From NCBI GenBank assembly GCA_005776725.1, contig SXOO01000227.1, positions 1-35,186 on the forward strand: 35,186 bases of DNA, in the 5' to 3' direction. Shown here piece by piece: positions 1-9,394 of this stretch. Each line of letters begins with the position of its first letter. The first letter of the stretch is position 1. The notes beneath the pieces are model-generated. The model was given only the letters and a program-made list of their open reading frames with translations. It was not told where the DNA came from and ran no database searches. This stretch comes from Pseudomonadota bacterium. Its GTDB lineage: Bacteria > Myxococcota_A > UBA9042 > GCA-2863065. The position numbers and the translations under genes are program-made.

Positions 1-2
1 GC

Positions 3-479
3 CGCACGGCCAACTTCCGCAACGCCATCCTGATCATGACGTCGAACGTGGGCGCTCGGGACGTCGCGCGGGGAGGCATCGGCTTCGGCCGGGCGGCGGG
101 GCAGGGGGACGACACGGAGGCCTACAACCGAGCGTTCAGCCCCGAGTTCCGGAACCGGGTGGACGCCAAGATCGGCTTCCAGCCCCTGGACATGGGCATC
201 ATGCTCCTCATCGTCGACAAGTTCGTCGCGGAGCTCGACGGGCAGCTCGCGAAGAAGCGCGTGACGCTCACGGTCACACCCGAGGCACGGGCATGGCTCG
301 CCGAGAAGGGCTTCGATCCCGCGATGGGTGCGCGCCCGCTCGCTCGAGTGATCCGCAACAGCATCAAGCAGCCGCTGTCCGACGAGGTGTTGTTCGGCCA
401 GCTGGAGAACGGCGGTGCTGTCACCATCGGCGCCGCGGACGACGCGCTCACGTTCACGTACAGCGAGCGCGCGGCGTGA
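3..479 (+). CDS. clpA: ATP-dependent Clp protease ATP-binding subunit ClpA, C-terminal part (5' end outside window)
   Basis: The gene enters from the left edge already open, reading R-T-A-N-F-R-N from base 3, so only about the last 158 residues are present. The stretch FRNAILIMTSNVGA, followed by FSPEFRNRVD and the C-terminal run KGFDPAMGARPLARVI, matches the end of the second AAA+ module and the D2-small domain of ClpA. In that family the protein is a hexameric unfoldase that feeds substrates to ClpP, with ClpS as adaptor. EFRNR carries the sensor/arginine-finger region and GARPL is the sensor-2 motif. ClpA is preferred over ClpB or ClpC because of the short C-terminus and the WLAEKG..AMGARP context, but the N-domain that would settle it is outside. 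The stop codon overlaps the start of the downstream kinase gene (GTGA). Confidence 0.9.
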   Translation, partial: RTANFRNAILIMTSNVGARDVARGGIGFGRAAGQGDDTEAYNRAFSPEFRNRVDAKIGFQPLDMGIMLLIVDKFVAELDGQLAKKRVTLTVTPEARAWLAEKGFDPAMGARPLARVIRNSIKQPLSDEVLFGQLENGGAVTIGAADDALTFTYSERAA

Positions 480-2689
480 CCAGCGCCGAGGCTCGTGTTC
501 GGCAGGCGTTTGGCGGCGGACCGGCGATGCTGGACGCGCTGCCCGAGCCGGACCGAGCCGTCGTAGTCCACGCACTCGACCGACATTACGTCGCGTCGGC
601 GCTGCCGCGGAGCCTGCTGGACGGCGTGCTGCTCTACCTCAGCCTGTCCACCCGGCGGCGCTACCCGCTGTATCTGCACGGGGCCCAGCTCCTGAGTGGG
701 GGAGCGCCTCCCGAGGCGCTCGCAGGCTGGCTGGAGTTCGGGGGTTGGGAAGACCCCGGAGCGTTGATTCGTCAGTGGGAGCAGACGCACGCCGTGGAGG
801 CGCTCGCTCCGCCGGGTCATGGCAGCTCGGGTTCATCCGACTCGTCAGCGCACGCCGCTATCGCCGCTGGGAGTGCGGGCGCGGGTCTGAGCCAAGCGCA
901 CGTCTTGCTGGTGGCGAGGACGGTCACGCTCCTCGCCCACTCGCCCACACTCGGGGCTGAGGTGGTCGGTGCGTTGCGCACGAAGCTGGGCCCCGAGCTC
1001 AGCGCGGGGGCGCTCGGGCTCGCGGAGCTCTGGGCCTGCCTCGGCACGCGGTATCGGTGGCACCCGGAGGTCGATCTGGCCAGGGAACCCCGGGTGGTCA
1101 GCTGGCGTTCGAGCCTGGACCCCCTTGTCGATGCGCATGCGTACGTGGCCACCCCCAGGGTGGCGCCGCAGCCGGGCAGTCCAGACACGGCAGAGTCCGT
1201 CCTCGTCTCGGTGGACCTGGCGGCGACGCTCCTCGAGGCGCTGCCGCTCGGGGTGCTGCGACTCGATTCGAAGGGGCGCATCGGCTACGAGAACCCCGCG
1301 ATCCGGGAGATACTGGGCGTGCCCACGAATCGCCCCTCCGTCGCGGTGGGGATGCGCATCGTCGATCTGCCGAACATGCGCCCGTGGATCACCGAGCTCA
1401 CGGCGCTCATCGACTCTGGCGAGGCCTTCGATGTGCGCCGCGCCCCCTTCGTGTCCGTGTTCGGGAAGATGGGCATCGTCAACGCCACGGGGCGCGCCAT
1501 TCGCGACGGTCGTGGCGAGCGGATCGGGAGCCTGATCCTGGTTGCCGATGCGCGGCGCGAGGTGGAGCTCGAGCGGCAGGTGGTGGCGCTGGGCCAGAGG
1601 GAGATGTTTGGTGGGTTGGTGAGCCGGATCGGCCACGACCTCAACAACCTCCTGGTTGGCGTGCGCGGAAACGCTGCGCTCCTCGCGCAGCGCCTCCCAG
1701 CGGCGGATCCCAATCACCTCGCAGCCAGGCGAGTCGACGAGGCCTCGCAGCGCCTCGCGTCGCTGGTGGACGGCCTGCTGGAGCTCGCACACCCGAGCGA
1801 CGGCGAGGTCGAGGCGTGGTGCGACGTCACGGCGGTGGTTCGCGATACCGTCGGCATGGTCCGAGGGCTACTGTCCGAGCGGGTGGCCCTTGCGCTGGTT
1901 CTCCCGCCGGAGCCGCTGTACGGAGTGGTTCACCCGGCGGCGCTGCGGCAGGTGCTGCTCAACCTGTGCGTCAACGCGCGTGACGGCATCATGTTGTGGC
2001 CGGATGGTCGCCGCGGCCGCATCAGCCTGGTGGTCGAGACAGCGCGCGCGGCAGAGCCGGGAGAGACCCCCCACCACCGGCTCACGCTCGCGGACGACGG
2101 AGTCGGGCTCTCGGAGGCGCAGCTCGCCACCTTGTTCGACCCTCTGGAGTCCACGCGCACTGGCGGCCCGGGCCTCGGCCTCGGCATGCCGGTCAGCCGT
2201 GCGCTGATTGCCGCACATGGCGGGACGGTCAACTGCGTTGCCGGAGCCAACGGTGGGCTCACGGTAGTCCTCACGCTGCGCGCCGCGGCGGCGCGATGCG
2301 TCCCCGGGGAGCAGGCACCGCCGGCACCCACGGGGGCTCGGGTCCTCGTTGTCGAGGACAACGACGTGGTGCGCGATCTCTGCGTGGACGTGCTCGAGTC
2401 CCGGGGCTTCACCGTGGTTTGCGTGGGCAGTGGGCGCGCGGCGCTCGTGGCCCTGAGAGGCGGTGTGGCGGACGTCGCGCTTTTGGACGTGGGCCTGCCG
2501 GATGTCTCCGGTCTCGAGGTGTTGGCCGAGGCCACCCGGCTGGGCATCACCACGCCGGTGATCCTCACCAGCGGCAACTCGCGCGAGGCTCTTGGTACGG
2601 CAGGCCCCCCAGTGAACACGACCTTCCTGCGAAAGCCCTTCCTGGTGCCGGAGCTCATCAACGCAGTCGAGCGCGCGTTGCGACGCTGA
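476..2689 (+). CDS. Hybrid sensor histidine kinase with PAS domain and C-terminal receiver
   Basis: A 737-residue predicted cytoplasmic hybrid kinase. I chose GTG at 476, which overlaps the clpA stop as GTGA; the reading frame runs further 5' but only inside clpA. Residues about 250-355 look like a PAS domain (LGVLRLDSKGRIGYENP). The dimerisation/phosphoacceptor helix contains GHDLNN with His387, the HxxNN type of NtrB-like kinases. The ATPase domain has an N-box (NLCVNARDG, about 496-504), a G1 box (DDGVG, about 540) and a G2 box (GGPGLGLGM, about 564). A receiver occupies about 619-737, with the acidic pair in VVEDND, the phosphoacceptor Asp671 in LLDVGLPD, and the late Lys in FLRKPF. No transmembrane segment is visible. 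The first 240 residues are helical and unrecognised. A cytoplasmic signal and intramolecular phosphotransfer are inferred; no dedicated output partner lies beside it. Confidence 0.88.
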   Translation: MTSAEARVRQAFGGGPAMLDALPEPDRAVVVHALDRHYVASALPRSLLDGVLLYLSLSTRRRYPLYLHGAQLLSGGAPPEALAGWLEFGGWEDPGALIRQWEQTHAVEALAPPGHGSSGSSDSSAHAAIAAGSAGAGLSQAHVLLVARTVTLLAHSPTLGAEVVGALRTKLGPELSAGALGLAELWACLGTRYRWHPEVDLAREPRVVSWRSSLDPLVDAHAYVATPRVAPQPGSPDTAESVLVSVDLAATLLEALPLGVLRLDSKGRIGYENPAIREILGVPTNRPSVAVGMRIVDLPNMRPWITELTALIDSGEAFDVRRAPFVSVFGKMGIVNATGRAIRDGRGERIGSLILVADARREVELERQVVALGQREMFGGLVSRIGHDLNNLLVGVRGNAALLAQRLPAADPNHLAARRVDEASQRLASLVDGLLELAHPSDGEVEAWCDVTAVVRDTVGMVRGLLSERVALALVLPPEPLYGVVHPAALRQVLLNLCVNARDGIMLWPDGRRGRISLVVETARAAEPGETPHHRLTLADDGVGLSEAQLATLFDPLESTRTGGPGLGLGMPVSRALIAAHGGTVNCVAGANGGLTVVLTLRAAAARCVPGEQAPPAPTGARVLVVEDNDVVRDLCVDVLESRGFTVVCVGSGRAALVALRGGVADVALLDVGLPDVSGLEVLAEATRLGITTPVILTSGNSREALGTAGPPVNTTFLRKPFLVPELINAVERALRR

Positions 2690-2702
2690 CCGTAGGTGGC
2701 CC

Positions 2703-4664
2703 TCAGACCAAAGTTATTCGGTCTCGGCGCGCGTCTGCCGACTTGAGGAGCAACACCACCATGTCCCCGAGCGCCGGCGTCTTCCCTGTGGGCTGATAAA
2801 GGGCCTGCACCCCGAAGTCGACGAGCTCCACCACGAGCCGCTTCCCGGCCGAACGAAGCACCTCGCACTTCACCCGCTGACCCACCCGGCCCTCGAGGTG
2901 TCGCAACTGCCAGTAGCGCCGGCTCTCCCTCTCGACCTCGCGATGCGAGGCGGCCTGCGCCTCGAGGGTGGAGAAGTGGCCGATGAGCTCGTCCGCCGAG
3001 TAACGCGCCACGCCTCGCCGCAGGACATGGCGAAGCTGCCGGTGCATGAGCAGATCCTGGTATCTGCGTAGCGGCGAGGTGACCTGGGTGTAGGCGGCCA
3101 GGCCGAGCCCTGCGTGCGAGTCCGGCGTGGTGCTGAGCTCGGCCTTGTGCAGCGTCTTCAAGATGCTGTGGATCTCGTGCCCCTGGAGGGCCCGTCCAGT
3201 GGGGATGTGTGGGCGCTCATCGGGAGGGCTCTGCCGCCGGTACACGGCAGGCGCGCGCCGCTCCGAGCAGAGCTGCCCGGCGTGGCTCGATGCCTGGATC
3301 ATCCACTCCGCCACGAGCCTCCGCGAGGCGTCGTCCGTGCGGTAAGCGAGCACCTCGACCTTGCCGTCGTCCGTACAATGAATGCTGATGTCCCGCCGGT
3401 CGATCGGCATCGCGCCGTTCTCGATGCGATCCTGACGCTGCCTCTCGCTGGCCGCAGCGAGCGAGACGAGCAGTGCGCCGGCCACGTGTTCCTTGGCTCC
3501 GCGGAGGATCGCGTCGACGTCTCGATAGGTCAGCGCGCAGTCGACGCGGATCAGCACGTCCTCGATCGAGAAGCCCTCGATGCGCCACGTAGGACCGATC
3601 TCGAACACGAACGCCATCGCGGGCCGGTCTTGACCCGCGACGAGGCTCGCGCGGTCGTCGCACAGGCGCTCCGGCAGCATCGGGACCTTACCCTCGGGCA
3701 GGTAGAGCGTGGCCGCCCGACGGCGCGCCTCGAGGTCTACCGGAGAGCCCTCGGGGATCAGCGCCGAGGGGTCCGCGATGCAGACGTAGAGGCGTCGAGG
3801 GGACTCCGTCCACGCGAAGGCGTCGTCGATCTCGGTGGTGTGCGGGTCGTCGATCGCCACGGTGAGCAGCTCGCGGAGGTCGCGGCGTGCGAGCGTGTCG
3901 GTGTCTGCGGCAAGGCTCTCGGCGTTGGCCAGGACCTCGGGAGTGAAGACCGTGGGCAAGCCCGAGCGCCTCAGCGGGAGATTCTCGTCGGGCGTGAAGA
4001 CCCCGAGATCAACGAGGCGCCTGAAGAGCGCCGGGCCGTCGCCTTCTGGGCTCTTGGGGCCCAGACGCCGCAACGCCGCGCGCCCCACCTCGCACTCCGC
4101 GCGGTCGTCGTCGTAGATGACGAGGGGCTCCAGCGCCTTGACGAAGCGCGTCACCTGCTCGGGGCTCGCGGGCTCGCCCCGGAGCCAGGCAGTGACCGCG
4201 TCCGCCAGCTCTGCGCGTTCCCGCTTCTCCTGCTCGGCCGCGCGCGCGGCGTAGACCTCTTCCCGCGGCCGCGGGACGTACTGCCCGCCCTCGACTCGCC
4301 GGAAGTACGCCTGGTTCCGAGTGAGGGCCCAGAAGGTGGCGTCGTCGGCGGCCGGGCCGGGCGCAGGTCCAGCGATCGCGGCCAGCTCCCCGAGGCTGTG
4401 ATTGGCTCCGGCGACCGCCTCCCACAGGGTGGGTACGTCGATCCCGGCCATGAGCTCATGGACCAGGGCTTCCCACGCAACGAGGGCCTCGCCGGACGCC
4501 ACGGTGTGCTCCGAGAGATGGGCGAACCTGGCAAGGCCATGCGTCGAGCGATGTCCACCGCTCTGCTCGACCTCGAGGACCACAGCCGAGCCGCCGATCA
4601 CCCGTGCGGGCCGCAGGTCTTGTCCGTGGTGCAGATACACCACCTGGCCGATCTTCGCGCTCAC
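2703..4664 (-). CDS. RNB-domain exoribonuclease (RNase II/RNase R superfamily)
   Basis: A 653-residue protein of the RNase II superfamily, which degrades RNA processively 3' to 5'. The start is GTG at 4664, overlapping the recD2 stop as GTGA; the frame continues upstream only inside recD2. The N-terminal 70 residues (beginning SAKIGQVVYLHHG) resemble the small beta domain of the cyanobacterial/plastid RNase II type, followed by a helical region. The RNB core follows from about residue 260. Its catalytic acidic cluster AIDDPHTTEIDDAFAW (about 268-283) supplies the conserved aspartates that bind magnesium, then LYVCIADPSALI and, late in the domain, LRRYQDLLMHRQL. A C-terminal OB-like segment (GQRVKCEVLRSAGKRL onward) is consistent with a divergent S1 domain. 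It is shorter than RNase R and lacks its basic tail, so I give no gene symbol. Co-transcription with a helicase is apparent from the overlap. Confidence 0.9.
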   Translation of the reverse strand: MSAKIGQVVYLHHGQDLRPARVIGGSAVVLEVEQSGGHRSTHGLARFAHLSEHTVASGEALVAWEALVHELMAGIDVPTLWEAVAGANHSLGELAAIAGPAPGPAADDATFWALTRNQAYFRRVEGGQYVPRPREEVYAARAAEQEKRERAELADAVTAWLRGEPASPEQVTRFVKALEPLVIYDDDRAECEVGRAALRRLGPKSPEGDGPALFRRLVDLGVFTPDENLPLRRSGLPTVFTPEVLANAESLAADTDTLARRDLRELLTVAIDDPHTTEIDDAFAWTESPRRLYVCIADPSALIPEGSPVDLEARRRAATLYLPEGKVPMLPERLCDDRASLVAGQDRPAMAFVFEIGPTWRIEGFSIEDVLIRVDCALTYRDVDAILRGAKEHVAGALLVSLAAASERQRQDRIENGAMPIDRRDISIHCTDDGKVEVLAYRTDDASRRLVAEWMIQASSHAGQLCSERRAPAVYRRQSPPDERPHIPTGRALQGHEIHSILKTLHKAELSTTPDSHAGLGLAAYTQVTSPLRRYQDLLMHRQLRHVLRRGVARYSADELIGHFSTLEAQAASHREVERESRRYWQLRHLEGRVGQRVKCEVLRSAGKRLVVELVDFGVQALYQPTGKTPALGDMVVLLLKSADARRDRITLV

Positions 4665-6898
4665 GTGGCGTCCCGCGGTGGAGCGTTCCCGGCCCTCAGT
4701 CGCTGGGCGAGGCCGCTGTGGCGGGGCGCCGCGGTGGCTTCGGAGACGGCGCGTTCGACGGCTCGCGTGGGTCCGAGTAGCACCACGAGGCGTCGCCCTC
4801 GGGTGAGAGCGGTATAGACGAGGTTGCGGCGCAGCATCACGTGGTGTCCGGTGTGCAGGAGAAGGACCACGCCAGGATACTCGCTCCCCTGTGACTTGTG
4901 GATCGAGATCGCCCACGCAGGCTGGAGCTCCGCCTGCTCGTCGCGGGAGTAGGTGAGCGAACGCCCCGAGTCCTCGAAGGCTACCGTGACTACGCCTCCT
5001 TGCTCGTCGACTACGAAGCCGACGTCTCCGTTGTAGGCCTCCTTCTCGTAGTTGTTCTTCACCTGCATGACCTTGTCACCCACGGCGAAGCGCCCCTCCG
5101 CCTGAGCGGACTCGGGGTTGAGCAGGGCCCGAATCCGCTCGTTCAGCGCCTCGGAACCCACCGGCCCGCGGTGTTGCGGCGTGAGCACCTGCACCTCACG
5201 TCTGGGGTCGAGTCCGAAGGCAGACGGGATCCGATGGGTCAGGAGGCGAGCGAGGACCGCGAGGATCTCCTCGGGGTCGTCTTTGCGGATCCAATAGAAG
5301 TCAGCGAGTTCTCCCGCGGGCCCGTCGACCGGCAGCGCACCGCGCAGGATCCGATGGGCGTTCTCCGCGATGAGCGACCCGGCGCCCTGCCGGAAGATCG
5401 TACGGAGCGCCGCTACCGGGACGGAACCCGACGCGATCAGGTCACGCAACACGGCTCCGGGCCCCACCGACGGGAGCTGATCGGCGTCACCGACTAGGAC
5501 GAGGCGCGCAGTGGGCCGGAGCGCGCGGAGCAGCGAGTCCATCAGAGGCAAGTCGACCATGGAGACTTCGTCCACGATGACGACGTCGGCGTCGATGGGC
5601 TTGTCCTCGTCTCGCCCGAAGCCGCCCTTCGCCGGCTGCCACTCGAGCAGCCGATGGATGGTGCGCGCCTCGTTCACTCCGGCCTGTCGGGTGGCCGCGT
5701 TGAGGCGCTTCGCCGCGCGCCCGGTGGGGGCTGCGAGGGCCACCGCGCGGCCCATGACTCGAAACGCCGCGACGACGGCGCGCACGATGGTGGTCTTGCC
5801 GGTGCCCGGGCCGCCGGTGATGACCGCCACGGGGCGGCTCAGGGCCAGGGCGACCGCGTCGTGTTGCTCGGGGGCCAGTGCGTGGCCCAGCGTGGCCTCG
5901 GACTCGGCGATCGCAAGGCCCGTGAGCTCGTCTGTTGATGTCGCAGTCCCTCCTCCGAGGAGGCGGAGCAAGCGCTTCGCGACCCGGGACTCGGCCCGGT
6001 GGAGCTCGGCGAGGTAACAGAGCGGACCGTCGCCCACCACCTCCGCGACCACCTTGCCGGCGCTGATCAGTGCCTCGAGCCCGGCCTCGGCGACGCTCGC
6101 GTCGACCTTCAGGAGCCGCTCGCCGCGATGGACGAGCTCAGGGCGCGGCAGGGCCGTTTGACCCTCGCGGCGCGCGTCGTCGAGGACGTGAGCGAGCCCC
6201 GCAGAGACCCGTTCGGGGTGGGCGCCACCGAGGCCGAGCTCTTCGGCGATCGCGTCAGCGCGGGCGAAACCCACGCCGCTGAGCTCGTCGGCGAGGACCC
6301 ACGGGTTCGCCCGGAGCTTGCTCACCGCCGCGTCTCCCCAGAGCTCGTAGAGGCGGCGGGCCAGGTTGAGGCTGGCGCCCAGACCCTGGAGATACGCGAG
6401 GAGCTCGGCCTGCCCGGCGTGCTCGCGGAACGCCTTGACGATCTCGGCCACCTTCTTCTGCCCCACGCCCTTTACGGCTCGGAGCCTCTCGGGCGCTCGC
6501 CGGATGACCTCGAGGGTCTGTTCGCCGAAGCGCTTGACCAATAGCTCGGCGGTCTTCGGACCGATCCCGGGGATGAGCCCAGAAGCGAGGTATCGCTCGA
6601 TGCCGGCCCGTGTGACGGGGAGCGCGATCTGGTATCGGACCATCCGGAAGCGACGGCCCCGCCGCGGGTCCAGCTCGAAGTGACCCATGACGGTCAGCCG
6701 CTCGTTCTCCCGCACGCCCGCCATGGTCCCGACCACGGTGACGAGGCCCTGGTGCAACTCTTCGTCGCTCTCCGGCTTCAGCGTCAACACGGTCCAGTGG
6801 TTTTGCTCATTCGTGTAGAGCACCCGGGTGACGGTGCCGGTGAGCTGGAGGTCCTCGTCCAAGCGGCGGAGCATGCCATTCGCTAGTGGGCTGGCCAA
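4661..6898 (-). CDS. recD2: RecD2-type (RecD/TraA family) ATP-dependent DNA helicase
   Basis: A 745-residue superfamily 1B 5'-3' helicase. The N-terminal OB-like region (LTGTVTRVLYTNEQNHWTVL) and tandem helix-hairpin-helix segment (GLIPGIGPKTAELL and VKGVGQKKVAEI, about 105-160) are the hallmarks of RecD2 rather than of the RecD subunit of RecBCD. Helicase motifs follow in order: Walker A GGPGTGKTT (about 358-366), motif II VVIVDEVSMVD, motif III LVGDADQLPSVGPG, a late ISIHKSQGSEYP motif V and YTALTRGRRL motif VI. The length is close to Deinococcus RecD2. TTG at 6898 gives the longest protein; ATG at 6874 (residue 9) is an equally plausible start, and neither has a clear ribosome binding site. 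It is the first gene of a two-gene unit with the RNB ribonuclease. Only about 30-55 bases separate it from the divergent gene at 6929. Confidence 0.92.
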   Translation of the reverse strand: MASPLANGMLRRLDEDLQLTGTVTRVLYTNEQNHWTVLTLKPESDEELHQGLVTVVGTMAGVRENERLTVMGHFELDPRRGRRFRMVRYQIALPVTRAGIERYLASGLIPGIGPKTAELLVKRFGEQTLEVIRRAPERLRAVKGVGQKKVAEIVKAFREHAGQAELLAYLQGLGASLNLARRLYELWGDAAVSKLRANPWVLADELSGVGFARADAIAEELGLGGAHPERVSAGLAHVLDDARREGQTALPRPELVHRGERLLKVDASVAEAGLEALISAGKVVAEVVGDGPLCYLAELHRAESRVAKRLLRLLGGGTATSTDELTGLAIAESEATLGHALAPEQHDAVALALSRPVAVITGGPGTGKTTIVRAVVAAFRVMGRAVALAAPTGRAAKRLNAATRQAGVNEARTIHRLLEWQPAKGGFGRDEDKPIDADVVIVDEVSMVDLPLMDSLLRALRPTARLVLVGDADQLPSVGPGAVLRDLIASGSVPVAALRTIFRQGAGSLIAENAHRILRGALPVDGPAGELADFYWIRKDDPEEILAVLARLLTHRIPSAFGLDPRREVQVLTPQHRGPVGSEALNERIRALLNPESAQAEGRFAVGDKVMQVKNNYEKEAYNGDVGFVVDEQGGVVTVAFEDSGRSLTYSRDEQAELQPAWAISIHKSQGSEYPGVVLLLHTGHHVMLRRNLVYTALTRGRRLVVLLGPTRAVERAVSEATAAPRHSGLAQRLRAGNAPPRDAT

Positions 6899-6928
6899 GC
6901 GAGAGTCACGCCGCTATCCTCTGGCGCC

Positions 6929-9394
6929 GTGTACCGATTGAAGCTCGTCTGTCTGTGCACCGCGGCCCTCGGGCTCGCGGTTAGCGCATCTGCCCGCCTC
7001 CTTGACCGGCCGCAATATCTGCAGCCCTCCAGCCGCATCGTCGGGTTGTACGACTCGGGAGACACGGGAGGCGAGGGTCAGAGGGCGATCCTCCCCAATG
7101 TCGCGGTGGCGCTGGAGAAGGTCGGTCTGTCGCTGGTGCTGCACGACATCGCACAGGGCCTGCCCGGAGCCGAGATCATGCGCGACGCTCGCGGCGTGGT
7201 CACTGCCTTCAAGGACATCGGCATGGTGAACCCGGCCGCCTACATCGGCTGGGCGGAGCAGCAGCTGGTGGCTGGCAAGCGCTTCCTGATCCTAGGTAAC
7301 TTCGGGGCCTACCAGAACCTCGAGACGAAAGTCTGGACCGACTACGGCGAACTGAACCGCGTGTTTCGCCGCCTCGGCGTGGCGTTCGGCGGGAACTGGA
7401 CGGATCAGGCGGCGGAGCTCGAGGTGGTGTCGTCGAATCCAGTGGTCGTGAATGGGGTGGACCTGGCAGCGTCGGCCCATTACCAGTGGGTGCGGGTTAC
7501 CGATCCCGCGGTTGTTCCCCACCTCCTCGTCCGACGTGTGGGCGTTGGCGGCTCGGAGTCGGCGCTGGTCTTCAGCTCACCGACCGGCGGCATGGTATTG
7601 GAGCAGTACCTCACTAACGCCAAGGGCGAGTTCCTCATCGATCTGCCGAAGATCCTGCACGCGGGCCTCCTCGCGCCTGCGCCCCAACGCTCCGACCGGA
7701 TATTGGCGGTGACCGAGCCGGACTACTCGTTCGGTCGCAGCATGGAGAACAACCTCTCCTGGTTGGCCCGATACGCCCGCCTCCAGGTGGACTTCGTGTC
7801 CATCGCAGACGTTCGGCGCCTCGTGCGCGAAGACCTCCAACCGTATGGAACGGTCGTCTTCGCCACGGACAAAGCGTCTGAACTCCCGCCGGCAGCGGCG
7901 CGGATGGTCGAAGCGTGGGTACGAGAGGATGGGGGCGGCCTCGTGGTCGCGTTGCCGAACTTCCGGAGCGAGTGGAAGGCGATGCTCGGCGTCAAGACCT
8001 GGGAGCCCACGCTTCGGGAGGTCGTCTCGGTGAAGTACGAAACCGGGCTGTTCCCCGGCGTAGACGGCATGACGGTGTCGGATGATCCCGGCCCCGGCGA
8101 GGCATCCGAGCCCATCGCCAGCGTTCACCCCGTGGAGCTCGACAAAGCCGCGCGCCCGCTCGCTCGCGCAGTGGGCGGTCCTCCCGTCCTGTGGTCCGTG
8201 AAGCACGGTCGCGGGCGCGTGCTGGTGCGCAACGATCAGGCCCTGGCCGACAAGGTCTACCGGGGCCAGCTGCTTCAGCTCGTCCTGATGAGCCAGCCGG
8301 CGGCTGCCGCTCCGCTCGTGAACGCAGGGGTCTACTTCGTCGACGACTGCCCGCAGCCCATGTGGAACGTGGTGAAGGAGCCGATCAAAGGCGAATACGG
8401 GCTCTCGGACACCGACTTCTATCGCGACACCTGGTGGCCCGACATGCAGCAGTACGCGAAGGACTTCGGCATCAAGTACACGTTCGTCTTGATCTTCAGC
8501 TACGACGACGCGACGTCCACGGGGTTCACGGCCGACCCGTTCTTCTCGGAGGTCTCGAAAGGGGTGCCGGAGCAGATCACGCGGGATGCCATGGCGCAGG
8601 GCCACGAGATCGGGCTCCACGGATACAACCATCAGTCGCTCGTGACGGAGAAGGGCTACACCTCGGCGGGCTGGCCAAGTCGCGAGGCGATGATGGACGG
8701 ACTCCGCCTCGCGCGAACGGAGTGGGCCAAGCTCTTCGGCCCAGGAAACATGCCGTTCACGTACATCGCCCCGAACAACCACATCCACCGCGCGGGCAAG
8801 GAAGCCGTGGCGGCGGTCTTCCCCGAGACCCGGGTGCTCGCCACGAGCTATCTGGACGACGGCGACGTCGAGGGCGGCGAGTGGGACCGGGATCCCGATG
8901 TCCCCGCGCTGATGGGCATGCCGCGGGTCTCCAGCGAGTTCTACGTGGGCGCGCACAACAACGTGCCTTTCCACGATGGGATCATGCTGGCCGGCCTGTG
9001 GACCCACTTCGCTCACCCGGACGACGTCTACGACCCCGAACGAAACGGGGGGATGGGCTGGAAAACCCTGCGCGTGAAGCAGCGAGAGATGTTCCAACAC
9101 CTGCGCGACAGCTACCCGTGGCTCCGCAGCCTCACCGCACGCGATACGTTCCACGACTTGGTGCGATATCGCACCGACCCCTTCGAGCGCGTCGTGTCGT
9201 CCGACGCCGTCGTGTTCAAGCTGGGCAGCAGCTCCAACGAGACCCGCTGGGCCCAGCTCCGCGTGGATCCGCACCGGCAGGTCTTCGGGACGGAAACCGC
9301 GGTGGTCCGCCATTCCTACCCGGAGCACGGGCTCCACATCCTGGAGCTCACCGGGCCCGAAGCTCGGGTCACCTTGGGGCCGCCTACACTCTGA
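6929..9394 (+). CDS. Secreted DUF2194 / PelA deacetylase-like protein
   Basis: An 821-residue exported protein starting at GTG 6929, with a signal peptide (basic start, hydrophobic core, cleavage near residue 22 after SASA). Residues about 25-445 hold a Rossmann/GATase-like region. Residues about 465-700 look like a NodB-type carbohydrate esterase fold of the DUF2194/PelA type. VYFVDDCP supplies the metal-binding aspartate motif and GHEIGLHGYNH the HxxxH metal motif, followed by FTYIAPNNHIH in place of the usual R-P-Y motif. The C-terminus is a beta-rich tail. In the family this activity de-N-acetylates a GalNAc-containing exopolysaccharide such as Pel; the substrate here is inferred. It heads an operon: its TGA overlaps the next ATG by one base (TGATG), and a GH114 gene lies two genes on. 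Alternative: a polysaccharide deacetylase acting on a different polymer. Confidence 0.78.
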   Translation: MYRLKLVCLCTAALGLAVSASARLLDRPQYLQPSSRIVGLYDSGDTGGEGQRAILPNVAVALEKVGLSLVLHDIAQGLPGAEIMRDARGVVTAFKDIGMVNPAAYIGWAEQQLVAGKRFLILGNFGAYQNLETKVWTDYGELNRVFRRLGVAFGGNWTDQAAELEVVSSNPVVVNGVDLAASAHYQWVRVTDPAVVPHLLVRRVGVGGSESALVFSSPTGGMVLEQYLTNAKGEFLIDLPKILHAGLLAPAPQRSDRILAVTEPDYSFGRSMENNLSWLARYARLQVDFVSIADVRRLVREDLQPYGTVVFATDKASELPPAAARMVEAWVREDGGGLVVALPNFRSEWKAMLGVKTWEPTLREVVSVKYETGLFPGVDGMTVSDDPGPGEASEPIASVHPVELDKAARPLARAVGGPPVLWSVKHGRGRVLVRNDQALADKVYRGQLLQLVLMSQPAAAAPLVNAGVYFVDDCPQPMWNVVKEPIKGEYGLSDTDFYRDTWWPDMQQYAKDFGIKYTFVLIFSYDDATSTGFTADPFFSEVSKGVPEQITRDAMAQGHEIGLHGYNHQSLVTEKGYTSAGWPSREAMMDGLRLARTEWAKLFGPGNMPFTYIAPNNHIHRAGKEAVAAVFPETRVLATSYLDDGDVEGGEWDRDPDVPALMGMPRVSSEFYVGAHNNVPFHDGIMLAGLWTHFAHPDDVYDPERNGGMGWKTLRVKQREMFQHLRDSYPWLRSLTARDTFHDLVRYRTDPFERVVSSDAVVFKLGSSSNETRWAQLRVDPHRQVFGTETAVVRHSYPEHGLHILELTGPEARVTLGPPTL

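Noticed and set aside
3114..4817. 567-codon plus-strand open frame opposite the RNB gene
   Set aside because: The minus strand encodes clear RNB catalytic motifs; the plus frame is only a reflection of them.
7577..9337. 586-codon minus-strand open frame opposite the DUF2194 gene
   Set aside because: The plus strand carries a signal peptide and deacetylase motifs. The antisense product has no recognisable domain and follows third-position GC bias.
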